From contig CM042685.1 in NCBI GenBank assembly GCA_023614405.1, positions 234,029,661 to 234,093,660 of the forward strand: a stretch of 64,000 nt of DNA, read 5' to 3'. This stretch comes from Avena insularis. Taxonomy: Eukaryota > Streptophyta > Magnoliopsida > Poales > Poaceae. Position numbers and translations under genes: made by a program. Below are positions 1 through 11,101 of this stretch, piece by piece (the first letter of the stretch is position 1; the number at the start of each line of letters is the position of its first letter). The notes beneath the pieces were generated by a model. It was not told where the DNA came from and did no database searches. It saw only the letters and a list, made by a program, of their open reading frames with translations.

Positions 1-1392
1 GATATATAGTCAAAGTTATATAGATGACCATGTAAGCAAGAGTTGGGTTTGGTTGCATTTGAGGTGATCTAGAAGAGATGCAAACTTTGTTGATAATAAG
101 GTGCCATAGCAGATACATCAGGTAGCCTCCTAAACCATGTGGGTCTAAGAAGCATAAGCCTCCAATGGAAACAAGTGAAGTGGGGGTTGATAGGCCATGA
201 TTATTAGATCATAACCAAGCAAATAGTTGGTCAAGGGGAGGTGGCATATAGATGTGAGCTTCTGCCAAAGTAGGCAAGATGATAAGATTTGCAGAAAAGA
301 TTATTATTTTGACTACAAAACCATCAGGGATGAGTGGGAATTAAAATGGCTTAGCCAAGGGCAAGAGTGGGCTTTGCTAGTACTAAATATGTACTACAAT
401 ATGGTTCAAGTACATTCTCAAGAATGCACATATATTTACAAATGTAGTGCTCCAAAAATTGAATCTAGATAAGAAATCGAGACTTGGCCATTTTGGCAGA
501 TTTGGGGAGTTTGACTAGTATGCAAGAGGGAAACATTTGAGAGAGTGGCAAGGGTTTATCCTTTCCATCAAGTGGTTTATGTTGGGGTATATATTTAAAA
601 GAAGGGATCCATGCTTGGTTTGGGCCTCTACTGAGTTGGAAACTATCAGGAGTGATTTAACCCTAGATTAATCTGATTAGGAGATGGGATGGTCACTTAA
701 GTGGCTTGGGTTGATCCAGATTTGGATGTTTAGTCTGAGATAGATGATCACAAACAAATATTGAGTCCTAGGGGATGAGCTACTAGATTATCTCACTCTA
801 GTTCCTAAGCAAACAAGGCAATCAGGAGATCAAGGCAATTCATCAAACAGCAGATCAAGGCAATTCATCCTATCAAGCTTATCCAACTACTACTAGGGTT
901 ACCATCAAGACTAGCTAGAGGTAAGGATGGGTATTTTGAGTTGGGTGTGCTTTTAAAGGAGGTAAGGATCATCTTGGTATTCCTACCAAGATGGGAATGA
1001 AAAGGTTTTTAATAAGGTTTTGGAAAAACCTAGCGATAAGAGTAGCTAGGAGTTCTGTCTTGAAAACAATAGGAGATTATATATAGGTATCCATAGTTTT
1101 GTTAATAGAATCTAGTAAAGTATTTTGTTATGTCAAAGTCATCTTGGCTCAGGTTTTGAAATGCCAGAACATTTGAGAATATGAAGGATGATCCAAGACA
1201 TCTCTTTTGTAAAATAGCTTTTGTAAACTAGTGTTGAGGTGAGAAGTATATTACTTGACACATAAACAGTTCCATGAGAACAAGCAAACAAGTAAGCAAA
1301 CATTGCAACATATAACAAGAAAAAGTTTTTGTTCCCCCTGATTTTTGCCTTTTTGTACATTAAATCAAGGTTGCTGAAATTGGGATGTTACA
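1..1392 (-). repeat. LARD LTR copy 1, partial (start of the LTR in minus orientation)
   Basis: It aligns base for base with 7152-8545 and with 32942-34333, with scattered substitutions of a few percent. It ends in GGGATGTTACA directly against the purine tract of internal domain 1, so it is the 3' LTR of the minus-strand array. The rest of this LTR is left of the window. Short ORFs here (for example at 227-472) recur in the other copies only because the LTR does, and match no known protein. Confidence 0.85.
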
Positions 1393-1407
1393 GAACTTTC
1401 CCCCTTA
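1393..1407 (-). other. Polypurine tract of LARD internal domain 1
   Basis: On the minus strand the sequence reads TAAGGGGGAAAGTTC immediately before the LTR start TGTAACATCCC. Position and composition are those of a plus-strand priming purine tract. Confidence 0.75.
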
Positions 1408-1578
1408 AAACAATCTCGTCCCGATATTAGGGAGGAGTAGGGTTAGGTGATACACATCCGCTTAACAATTTCAGCGGTGGAAATTAGGAGGTGCTAGCGG
1501 GTCTTATAGTAAACAGGCAGGGTCAGCTACGGTTCAGAGCTAAGCCGCTTCGGATTTGGGCGTTTAGATTAAGCGAGT

Positions 1579-1599
1579 GGAAAAGACGCAGTCTTTTCC
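1579..1599. repeat. Hairpin motif, copy 1a of LARD internal domain 1
   Basis: Perfect 9-bp stem GGAAAAGAC / GTCTTTTCC around loop GCA, followed by CCTTAGG. The same core recurs twice more in this domain and three times in the second domain. Confidence 0.8.
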
Positions 1600-1904
1600 C
1601 CTTAGGACGAGTCTAGGTAGGTTTTGCGTCGACAAGTTACTTCCTTCTTGGGGCTAGACAGCGAGTTGAGTCTTCTTTATTCTTTCGCCTCGTGGTCGAC
1701 TTTCCTCTCTTCAAGGTCTTGATACACCGAGGTGTTGATGGGGTGGTCGACCTTAGAGGGGAGTACTTTCCTGAAGTATCTTCTAATTTTGGAGAAGTGT
1801 CGTTTGTCGTTTTTCTTGCAGGGTTGACGATTCAGATTTGGAGGGATGGTCATCACTTAACGCTAACTAGGGTTCGAATCTAGGGGTCTATTGGATTTTG
1901 GGCA

Positions 1905-1923
1905 GGAAAGACGCAGTCTTTCC
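1905..1923. repeat. Hairpin motif, copy 1b of LARD internal domain 1
   Basis: 8-bp stem GGAAAGAC / GTCTTTCC around loop GCA, followed by CCCTTAG. Shares the GACGCAGTC core and trailing CTTAG with the other copies. Confidence 0.8.
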
Positions 1924-2453
1924 CCCTTAGAGCGATACTAGGGGTTCTTGGTGGAGTCGCCGACTTTCTTGGTTGGAGTCGTATGCTGATGCTGGGGAAT
2001 GGTGCTACACCTTTCCTTCAGGGTAGTTATCTTCTGTCGACGTCGTCGGAACCGCTTCATGAGTTAGAATGTCTACCGGATCGGTGCCCACTAGCTTCCA
2101 TGTAGTTAGTTCTGAGCTAGTTACGGTCCGACGGTTTGGAGGATGTCATTGGACTCGGGCGGTCTAGGAAACGAGATCCTTGGAGAGGAGGTCATTCCGG
2201 GTTTAGTCTGATCCAATGTCGTGGGTAAAACATGCAAAGAAGGATATCACACTTGCACATCACCCTGAAATTTAGTAGGTTCGTGTCGGTCGGTGGCGGA
2301 GGTACTTAAGAGGTTACAAACAAGTCTGTGCCGCAGGGCGAACAGGCACTTAGAGTCTAATAAAAAATTCCGGGACGATACATAGGAACCACACTAGGCT
2401 AGTTTCCACTTGCGGATGATCCAGGAGAATCCTCTTTGGCTTCATCCTCGCCC

Positions 2454-3100
2454 TCAGGAAGGTGGGTTGGGGATCCTTGCACATCTTGGGGTGGCTTGAA
2501 CCTCTTGAGATACTGCCGAGCGGGGACGCACTTCTTTCTTCCCTTGAGGATGCGGCTTCCAGAGGCTTCTTCCGGTTCCTTGATTATGACTTGATTCCTT
2601 TTGCTGGACTTCTAGAGCTTCCTTCCGATTTAGGATGGCTCGAACACGATGAAGCTCCATTTGGGTATGGCGGTATTCATCGATAACTGCGGTGAGAAGC
2701 TCATTTCCAGCATAGCTATAATGGGCTTGCAGCTGCAGGGCGGGGTAGGTCAAGCGAGGATCTTGGGATTGTCTGGAGGAATCCACACTTCCCTTGAGGG
2801 GTAGATAGAAGGTTGTGGGTTGCCTCATTTAAGGAAGGACATCCCGGATGCGAAATAGTGCTTCTCTTACAGCCATATTCAGGACCAGCACTGGGTTGGC
2901 ATTCTAAGTCCAGTGGCACGAATGGGTTCTCCGGGTACTCCATACTTTGGGGGAATGGTAACTTGTCCCAGATATAGTCCGGTTTCCAGTCCTTTGTGCA
3001 GATTGAAGGTGGGAGGTTGAGTGTATCCGCAAAGCTACAGGGAGTCCCAGAGAAGCACGGGGAATCCTGCGCTTAGCCATGCTTCCTCAATTGGTTCCAT
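2454..3100 (-). pseudogene. Decayed Gypsy leader ORF (upstream of gag position) in LARD internal domain 1
   Basis: Read from an ATG at 3100 on the minus strand, the frame begins MEPIEEAW. It carries conserved-looking stretches such as YLGQVTIPPKYGVPGEP and ends with a Gln/Arg/Lys-rich tail (VQQKESSHNQG). The second LARD copy holds the same protein. It is broken by TAG (3035-3037), TAA (2829-2831) and, only in this copy, a one-base deletion near 2890-2896; the last 124 codons are open. Several long-LTR grass Gypsy elements carry an extra leader ORF between PBS and gag, often with a nucleic-acid-binding-like fold and a coiled coil. The position, about 0.85 kb downstream of the PBS, fits that. 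I do not know its function. Confidence 0.55.
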
Positions 3101-3250
3101 CTGCACAGAGGAGGGTTTGGTTTAGGGGTAAGATTAAACAGATAAGTGCAGATTTGTCAGGGTACCTAGTTAGTACTAAGCGCAGTTATTGCTTGGTTTT
3201 CCTCAGACGACTCTCGAAGTTGGGGGTGGGGCGCTTTATTGGAGTTGAGT

Positions 3251-3269
3251 GAAAAGACGCAGTCTTTCC
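3251..3269. repeat. Hairpin motif, copy 1c of LARD internal domain 1
   Basis: Reads GAAAAGACGCAGTCTTTCC, a 6-bp stem AAAGAC / GTCTTT around GCA, followed by ACCTTAGG. Flanking bases (GGGGCGCTTTATT...GAGTG) resemble those before copy 1a (GGGCGTTTAGATT...GAGTG), so the repeat unit is longer than the hairpin. Confidence 0.75.
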
Positions 3270-3935
3270 ACCTTAGGGATTTACTTGAGGTTGTCGAGGC
3301 TTTCCTGTGTGGCCATCCTGCTAAGGAGAAGTTTCCAGGTAGGGGGTTGCGAGGGTTAGCGTCGGGATACGCCAACAAGGCGGTCAAAGTTTTAGTATCG
3401 GATGATTCTAGGTAGACAAGCAACACATTACAATCATCATACACGCACATGACAAGCAAGAATGGCATACCATAAGTACTAAGGAGGTGACTACACGCCA
3501 TAACAGTGAATCCTATTTTAGGGATGCTAATCCTAAACACAGACATTATGGGGGCCTTAACTTCTGTCCTGCCGTATTTTGTTGTCGGTGTCATACTTGA
3601 TCGATTTTGGGGAGATGAAGGATTATGTTAGTAGGCCGATCTTGTAGTGTCTTTCGTCATTGGTAGCTCCTTTGTTTTGCTTGTCCTGGGGTCTCTTCGT
3701 TCCGAGATCTCCATCTTCATAGTCTCAAGGCAACTTTGTTTTTGAAAATGGTCATTTTAAGATAGACGAGAGGTAGAGTAAGCCATTTGTCAAATAATTT
3801 TAGTCAGAGAAGATAAGATAGGAATTCCTTCGAAAAGCTTTTGGGAAAATAGTTTTCGAAAACCGGGTGTTTTTCCAAAATAGTGGTTGTCCTGTCTAAC
3901 GTCCATGCTAACTAAGGTCTCCTACAGTCAGGATG

Positions 3936-3947
3936 GCTCTGATACCA
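3936..3947 (-). other. Primer binding site of LARD internal domain 1
   Basis: Minus-strand TGGTATCAGAGC lies directly next to the LTR terminus. This is the 12-mer complementary to the 3' end of plant initiator tRNA-Met, and is used by the Copia elements and Gypsy A in the window too. Confidence 0.85.
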
Positions 3948-6900
3948 TGTCTGTGGCACCCCGGATTTATGGTCCGAGAATACCCGTTATGTATACAATT
4001 CACGTTTCCATGCTCAGTGAGATGTGATCATAACCGACTAGTATCATTACAACATCCATAGAGTAACGAGTACAAAACTTACAAAGTGACCATTATGGAA
4101 ATTACAACACAAGTAGCGGAAGTCTTCAAGCGCAGAGACCATGTCATGCCTTAACCTACAGACGACTGACTGGGAAGACGGCCTAGCTCGCATAGACGTC
4201 CGCACCTTCTTCACTTATTATCATCTGCAATCTGGCCAAGTAAATAGCCAGGGACAATGCCGGTGATTACTTTGAATGTACTCGCAAACCACCGAGACAA
4301 GGTAAAAAGATAATGCATATTTGGATGTGGCGAGATAGCACTACACTATGGTCGTTTCTGAAAAAGTCTAACAATGGTATCTCTATATCTTTGTTGAAAA
4401 AGAGTTTTTGGAAAAATATGCCTCCTTTTAGAAAGACTGGATATCTCCCTATCCTTGTAAAAAACTTTGAAAACAGTTTTATGGTAAAACCCTTTTTAAA
4501 ACATCATAGACCATCTCTGGTCAAAACCAAACTCATCCTTATCTTTCCTCGTGACCAAGTCACATCCTTTTTCATCATCTCAACATATCCCAAGGGTACT
4601 CCTAGCAATCACCTTTCCAACCGTACTTGACCATGGACACGGCTATTCGAATAGATTAGACTCTGTAGAGTTTGTGCACTTTACCCACAAGAATCAATAC
4701 ATCCGCCGGGATACAACCACGGCCCGCTACACATGGTAAACAGGGGTTCGGATAATCAAACCTAACTTTTCATTTGTCCATCCCTAGCAAAGGCGGCTTT
4801 TCGTTTTGGGTTATTCTCTCTGGTACGAGTATGTGGCACGACGGCCATAGTCCTTCCTCCCGTACTAGCATATTCCCCAAACCGTAGTTTGGTAATTTGA
4901 CTCCACTTCCTTTCGTACATACCTTAAGTCATACCGTCTGCGAGAGACCCAATTTTTGCACCGGTACCTTGTCCATGACAGTCCGTATTTCAGGGTATTT
5001 CTCCCCTTTAGCGAGTATGAGCAGCCCCGACTAAAGACCACACACTACGAGTTAAGCCCCAGCGACTGGGGTAGTGTGGTTGCACGGATAAATTGTTCCG
5101 GTAAAGGCATAGAACATCCCTTCTCTTTCTCTTCCTTGACATTATCTTCATCCTCCTCATATCTTCTTTAGTAAAACCTCCACTTGGAAATGATGCCTCT
5201 TTCCAAGGGTTTTATTTTGAAAACTTTGTAATAGGGTAAAACCCAAAATAGTTTTAGCATTGAATTTTCCGTGGGATCCAAGAGGGAATATGCTAAGCAT
5301 CTTAGCCTCGATCTAAAGGGGTTAAAAATGGGTGTCAATATGGTAGATTTCCTAATGGACACTCATCCATAACTTAGAGGAGCCAAGTTACTCACGCCTT
5401 TTATTTGAAACAAACTATGCATTTAATCATGAGATTCATAAACGAGATATAAAACAATTGATAAACAGGAGTAGGTTAATATAGGAGTTCAGGAATGGTG
5501 GCTTTTCTGTGACGAGCGATATGTCCCTTGACTTCTTTAGAATACCAGAAAACCAATAATAACAATAAGTATAACCCGATGCTTCCTTCTCCACGGAGTC
5601 TCGCAAATGCAACTATCGTCGTTATCGAGCATACATGCAAACAAACAACACCCCAATCAATACAAAGCATACAAGCATCAAACCAAACAGCATACAGAGA
5701 ATAATTACAAGGTATGAGACAATAGAATGTTGGATGATTGGTTGATAATATTAGCCAAAGATTTGGAGGCCATAGGGAAAGGATCCCTGTGGATTTATAG
5801 TCTAGGAACTACCTAAGAGAGGGGTTTTTAACCAAGGGCTTGATCTTTATGATACCATTGTATAAAAATGATACCATCAGATAGGTATTGATACAATGAA
5901 TCCAATAAAAGTGGTTGCACTATTTTATTAATTTCCATTGATTTATGATGAGTTTTATAGTGGATAATACTCTAGTTTTAGGAAATAATTCACCAGAATT
6001 TTTCTGTAGATCCCAAAATTATTTCCTTGGGTGAGTAGGTTTTATTTAGTGGACTAATTCAAGAGGTGTTGTAATCACCTCAAAAGAATTATCAAAATGC
6101 CCTTGATAAATTCCCAAAGTCAATACTGGATGGGATTTGTTTTTTTCACCACATTTAAGTTACGGAAGCTTTTTAGGTTATTCCAATGACACATGTTAGG
6201 TACTTAAGATACCCTTCAGTATTAATTGGAATCAACCTTTTTGGAGTTATAGAGGTACTGTTATGAATTTATTGGTGAATAAACCATACATAGAACAGTT
6301 TAATTCACCACAATTCAACAGAGGTTCATAAAATTATGGGCTACTGGATTATGAAATATGTTGATATATATGTGTACTGGGAGTTGGAATTAGGTCAAAA
6401 CCTCATTTTGTTTGACCTAGGGAATTTTCTAAATGCAGAAAAGGCTTGGTTTTGTTAGTTTTTCTACCAGCAAACTAGGAAGCAAAAGATTATGGGGCCA
6501 GTGGGACAAGCAAGTTATGGATTATGCATTCCAGTATAAATTGGTTTCAGGTCATTTGGATTAGTAAAACTCTCTAGAGATAATTACTAGTGAACTGGAC
6601 AGATCTGAGTAGATGATTTATCATCTTTATTCTAATCCTCAATTTAGTCCAGAACCAAGTCTACCTATTTGTAAGGACATACAGGGACCCAAGAAAAATA
6701 GTATCTGAAGATTTATTGTTGGTTTCCATTTTATTTTGCAATTAAACCTTACGTCTAATTTCTAGATCTCAGAGAAAATGGTTAAAGCCAAGTGGTGGCG
6801 GGCTAGATCCACAGCAGAAATGGGCCGCAGGAGGGATTCAGCCCACCCGGGGCGGCGACACACACGGGATCTGCGGTTTGAAGCTGGCAGGCAGGGTCGG

Positions 6901-8545
6901 CCTGTCAGTGACCATCGGTGACGAAGGGGTATGGGAGGCCTCAGACCGTTGGATTAGAAGGGGATCGAATGACCACGACACTCTCTTCAACCTCGCGTAG
7001 GGAGCGGCACCGGAAACCCTAGCAAAGAAGAGAGGGGTCGGGAGGGCTTACCGAGCCATAGAGGGCGCATGTGGACGTGATCGGCGACGGGGATCACGGG
7101 GAGGGTCGGCTTTGACCGGTTCCACAACGGAAGAATTATCCAATGTGATATGGATAGATAGTCAAAGTTATATAGATGACCATGTAAGCAAGAGTTGGGT
7201 TTGGTTGCATTTGAGGTGATCTAGAAGAGATGGCAAACTTTGTTGATAATAAGGTGCCATAGCAGATACATGAGGTAGCTTCCTAAACCATGTGGGTCTA
7301 AGAAGCATAAGCCTCCAATGGAAACAAGTGAAGTGGGGGTTGATAGGCCATGATTATTAGATCATAACCAAGCAAATAGTTGGTCAAGGGGAGGTGGCAT
7401 ATAGATGTGAGCTTCTGCCAAAGTAGGCAAGATGATAAGATTTGCAGAAAAGATTATTATTTTGACTACAAAACCATCAGGGATGAGTGGGAATTAGAAT
7501 GGCTTAGCCAAGGGCAAGAGTGGGCTTTGCTAGTACTAAATATGTACTACAATATGGTTCAAGTACATTCTCAAGAATGCACATATATTTACAAATGTAG
7601 AGCTCCAAAAATTGAATCTAGATAAGAAATCGAGACTTGGCCATTTTGGCAGATTTGGGGAGTTTGACTAGTATGCAAGAGGGAAACATTTGAGAGAGTG
7701 GCAAGGGTTTATCCTTTCCATCAAGTGGTTTATGTTGGGGTATATATTGAAAATAGGGGATCCATGCTTGGTTTGGGCCTCTACTGAGTTGGAAACTATC
7801 AGGAGTGATTTAACCCTGGATTGATCTGATTAGGAGATGGGATGGTCACTTAAGTGGCTTGGGTTGATCCAGATTTGGATGCTTAGTCTGAGATACATGA
7901 TCACAAACAAATATTGAGTCCTAGGGGATGGGCTACTAGATTATCTCACTCTAGTTCCTAAGCAAACAAGGCAATCAATAGATCAAGGTAATTCATCAAA
8001 CAACAGATCAAGGCAATTCATCTTATCAAGTTTATCCAACTACTATTAGGGTTACCATCAAGCCTAGATTGAGGTAAGGATGGGTATTTTTAGTTGGGTG
8101 TGCTTTTAAACGAGGTAAGGACCATCTTGGTATTCCTACCAAGATGGGAATGAAAAGGTTTTTAATAAAGGTTTTGGGAAAACCTAGGGGTAAGAGTAGT
8201 TGGGAGTTCTGTCTTGAAAACATATGGAGATTATATATAAGTCTACATAGTTTTGTTAATAGAATCTATTAAAGTATTTTGTTGTGTCGAAGTCATCTTG
8301 GCTCAGGTTTTGAAATGCTAGAACATTTGAGAATATGAAGGATGAGCCAAGACATCTCTTTTGTAAAATAGCTTTTGTAAACTAGTGTTGAGGTGAGAAG
8401 TATATTCTTGATACAAAAACATTTGCATGGGCACAAGCAAACAAGTAAGCAAACATTGCAACATATAGCAAGAAAAAGTTTTTGTTCAACCTGATTTTTG
8501 CCTTTTTGGACATTAAATCAAGGTTGTTGAAATTGGGATGTTATA
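3948..8545 (-). repeat. LARD LTR copy 2 (middle, shared by both units; carries a 1.5-kb deletion)
   Basis: The 4,598-bp LTR starts TGTCTGTGGCACC and ends GGGATGTTATA, so the terminal CA has become TA. Compared with LTR copy 3 it lacks 1,525 bp: the break lies after 7130, followed by a 17-bp filler (AAGAATTATCCAATGTG), then alignment resumes at 7148. The first part aligns with 11102-12178 plus 29291-31410, the last part with copy 1. No coding sequence is recognisable. Confidence 0.85.
7131..7147. other. Deletion junction with 17-bp filler in LARD LTR copy 2
   Basis: These 17 bases replace the segment present at 31411-32935 in LTR copy 3. They match neither flank by eye, as expected of filler DNA left by end joining. 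Confidence 0.6.
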
Positions 8546-8560
8546 GACCTTTCGCCCTTA
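8546..8560 (-). other. Polypurine tract of LARD internal domain 2, interrupted
   Basis: Minus-strand TAAGGGCGAAAGGTC occupies the same position as the intact tract at 1393-1407, but a C interrupts the G run. Confidence 0.6.
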
Positions 8561-8730
8561 AAATAATCTCTTCCCGAGATTAGGGAGGAGTAGGGTTGGG
8601 TGATAAAATCCGCTTAACAATTTCAGCGGTGGAAATTAGGAGGTGCTAGCAGGTCTTCTAGTAAACAGGAAGGGTCAGCTATGGTTCGGAGCTGAGCAGT
8701 TTCAGATTTGGGTGTTTAGATTAAGCGAGT

Positions 8731-8751
8731 GGAAAAGACGCAGTCTTTTCC
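8731..8751. repeat. Hairpin motif, copy 2a of LARD internal domain 2
   Basis: Identical to copy 1a: 9-bp stem GGAAAAGAC / GTCTTTTCC with loop GCA. Confidence 0.8.
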
Positions 8752-9056
8752 CCTTAGGACGAGTCTAGGTAGGTTTTGCGTCGACAGGATACTTCCTTCT
8801 TAGGGCGAGACGGCGAGTTGAGTCTTCTTTATTCTTTCGCCTCGTGGTCGACTTTCCTCTCTTCAAGGTCTTGATACACCGAGGTGTTGACGGGGTGGTC
8901 GACCTTAGAGGGGAGTACTTTCCTAAAGTATCTTCTGATTTTGGAGAAGTGTCGTTTGTCGTTCTTCTTGCAGGGTCGACGATTCAGATTTGGAGGGATG
9001 GTCATCACTTAACGCTAACTAGGGTTCGACTCCAATGGTCTATCGGGTTTTGGGCG

Positions 9057-9075
9057 GGAAAGATGCAGTCTTTCC
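9057..9075. repeat. Hairpin motif, copy 2b of LARD internal domain 2
   Basis: Reads GGAAAGATGCAGTCTTTCC. One C-to-T change relative to copy 1b turns a G:C pair into a T/G mismatch (a U:G wobble in RNA); the rest of the stem is kept. Confidence 0.75.
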
Positions 9076-9605
9076 CCCTTAGAGCGATACTAGGGGTTAT
9101 TGGTGGAGTCACCGACTTTCTTGGTTGTAGTTGTATGCTGATGCTGGGGAATGGCGCTACACCTTTCCTTCCGGGTAGTTATCTTCTATCGACGTTGTCG
9201 GAACTGCTTCATGAGTTAGAATGTCTACCGGACTGGCGCCCACTAGCTTCCGGGTAGTTAGTTCTGAGCTGGTTACGGTCCGACGGATTGGAGGATGTCA
9301 TTGGAGTCGGTCGGTATAGGAAACGAGATCCTTGGAGAGGAGGTCATTCCGGGTTTAGTCTGATGCAATGTCGTGGGTAAATCATGCAAAGAAGGATATC
9401 ACACTTGCATATCACACTGAAATTTAGTAGGTTCATGTCGGTCAGTGGCGGAGGTACTTAAGAGGTTACAAACAAGTCTGTGCCGCAGGGCGAACAGGCA
9501 CTTAGAGTCTAATAAAAAATTCCGGGACGATACATAGGTATCACACTAGGCTAGTTGCCACTTGCGAACGATCCAGGAGAATCCTCTTTGGCTTCATCCT
9601 CGCCC

Positions 9606-10253
9606 TCAGGAAGGTGGGTTGAGGATCCTTGCATATCTTGGGGTGGCTTGAACCTCTTGAGATACTGCCGAGCGGGGACGCACTTCTTTCTTCCCTTGAG
9701 GATGCGGCTTCCAGAGGCTTCTTCCGGTTCCTTGATTATGACTTGATTCCTTTTGCTGGACTTATAGAGCTTCCTTCCGATTTAGGATGGCTCGAACACG
9801 ATGAAGCTCCATTTGGGTATGGCGGTATTCATCGATAACTGTGGTGAGAAGCTCATTTCCAGCATAGCTATAATGGGCTTGCAGCTGCAGGGCGGGGTAG
9901 GTCAAGCGAGGATCTTGGGATTGTCTGGAGGAATCCACACTTCCCTTGAGGGGTAGATAGAAGGTTGTGGGTTGCCTCATTTAAGGAAGGACATCCCGGA
10001 TGCGAAATAGTGCTTCTCTTACAGCCATATTCAGGACCAGCACTGGGGTTGGCATTCTAAGTCCAGTGGCACGAATGGGTTCTCCGGGTACTCCATACTT
10101 TGGGGGAATGGTAACTTGTCCTAGATATAGTCCGGTTTCCAGTCCTTTGTGCAGATTGAAGGTGGGAGGTTGGGTGTATCCGCAAAGCTACAGGGAGTCC
10201 CAGAGAAGCACGGGGAATCCTGCGCTTAGCCATGCTTCCTCAATTGGTTCCAT
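9606..10253 (-). pseudogene. Decayed Gypsy leader ORF in LARD internal domain 2
   Basis: From ATG at 10253 the minus-strand frame runs through the region homologous to the first copy without a frameshift. It includes YLGQVTIPPKYGVPGEP, a stretch ending AVREALFRIRDVLP, and SQDPRLTYPALQLQAHY. Three in-frame stops break it: TAG at 10188-10190 and TAA at 9981-9983, both shared with copy 1, and TAA near 9762-9764, found only here. The frame ends at 9606. Shared stops mean the protein was already dead before the two units diverged. The TAG is consistent with CAG to TAG. The product is not identified; the leader-ORF assignment rests on position and general character. Confidence 0.55.
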
Positions 10254-10403
10254 CTGCACAGAGGAGGGTTTGGTTTAGGGGTAAGATTAAACAGATAAGT
10301 GCAGATTTGTCAGGGTACCCAGTTAGTACTAAGCGCAGTTATTGCTTGGTTTTCCTCAGACGACTCTCGAAGTTGGGGGTGGGGCGCTTTATTGGAGTTG
10401 AGT

Positions 10404-10422
10404 GAAAAGACGCAGTCTTTCC
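10404..10422. repeat. Hairpin motif, copy 2c of LARD internal domain 2
   Basis: GAAAAGACGCAGTCTTTCC, identical to copy 1c, followed by ACCTTAGG. Confidence 0.75.
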
Positions 10423-11089
10423 ACCTTAGGGATTTACTTGAGGTTGTCGAGGCTTTCCTGTGTGGCCATCCTGCTAAGGAGAAGTTTCAGTGTAGGGGTT
10501 GCGAGGGTTAGCGTCGGGATACGCCAACAAGGCGGTCAAAGTTTTAGTATCGGATGATTCTAGGTAGACAAGCAACACATTCCAATCATCATACACGCAC
10601 ATGAAAAGCAAGAAAGGCATACCATAAGTACTAAGGAGGTGACTACATGCCATAAAAAGGGAATCCTATTTTAGGGATGCTAATCCTAAACACGGACATT
10701 ACGAGGGCCTTAACTTATGTCCTGTCGTCTTTTGTTGCGGGTGTTGTACTTGATCGATTTGGGGGCGATGAAGGATTCTGTTAGTAGGGCGATCTTGTAG
10801 TGTCTTTCATCGTTGGTAGCTCCTTTGTTTTGCTTGTCCTGGGGTCTCTTCGTTCTGGGATCTCTGTCTTCATAGTCTCCAAGGCAACTTTGTTTTTGAA
10901 AATGGTCATTTCAAGATAGACGAGAGGTAGAGTAAGCCATTTGTCAAATAGTTTTAGTTAGAGAAGATAAGATAGGAATTCCTTTGAATATCTTTTGGGA
11001 AAATAGTTTTTGAAAACCAGGTGTTTTTCCAAAATAGTGGTTGTCCTGTCTAACGTCCATGCTAACTAAGGTCTCCTACAGTCAGGATG

Positions 11090-11101
11090 ACTCTGATACC
11101 A
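11090..11101 (-). other. Primer binding site of LARD internal domain 2, one mismatch
   Basis: Minus-strand TGGTATCAGAGT abuts the LTR end; the last base differs from the canonical TGGTATCAGAGC kept in domain 1. Confidence 0.75.

Larger units (their letters stand above)
1393..3947 (-). other. LARD internal domain 1 (non-autonomous)
   Basis: This 2,555-bp stretch lies between a purine tract and a PBS. It aligns throughout with 8546-11101 at a few percent divergence. I find no zinc knuckle, DSG/DTG protease motif, F/YxDD RT motif or integrase motif on either strand. What it does hold is a decayed leader ORF on the minus strand and three copies of a short hairpin motif. Other ORFs, such as minus 3166-3594, are not kept open in the second copy and are probably chance. 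Confidence 0.75.
8546..11101 (-). other. LARD internal domain 2 (non-autonomous)
   Basis: This 2,556-bp domain is collinear with 1393-3947 and differs by scattered substitutions and a few small indels. It keeps the three hairpin motifs and the leader ORF. Its purine tract and PBS each carry a substitution that domain 1 lacks. Confidence 0.75.

Noticed and set aside
3166..3594. 142-codon minus-strand ORF in LARD internal domain 1 as a gene
   Set aside because: It is not open in the second internal domain and has no recognisable motif.
227..7625. Repeated 81-codon ORFs (227-472 and 7380-7625) as a duplicated small gene
   Set aside because: They lie inside the LARD LTR and recur only because the LTR does. 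The corresponding frame in the third copy (33018 onwards) is altered, and no domain or conserved start context is visible.
1579..10422. Spaced hairpin repeats as a CRISPR-like array
   Set aside because: Only three copies per unit at irregular spacing of 0.3-1.3 kb, no spacers or cas genes, and a eukaryotic context.
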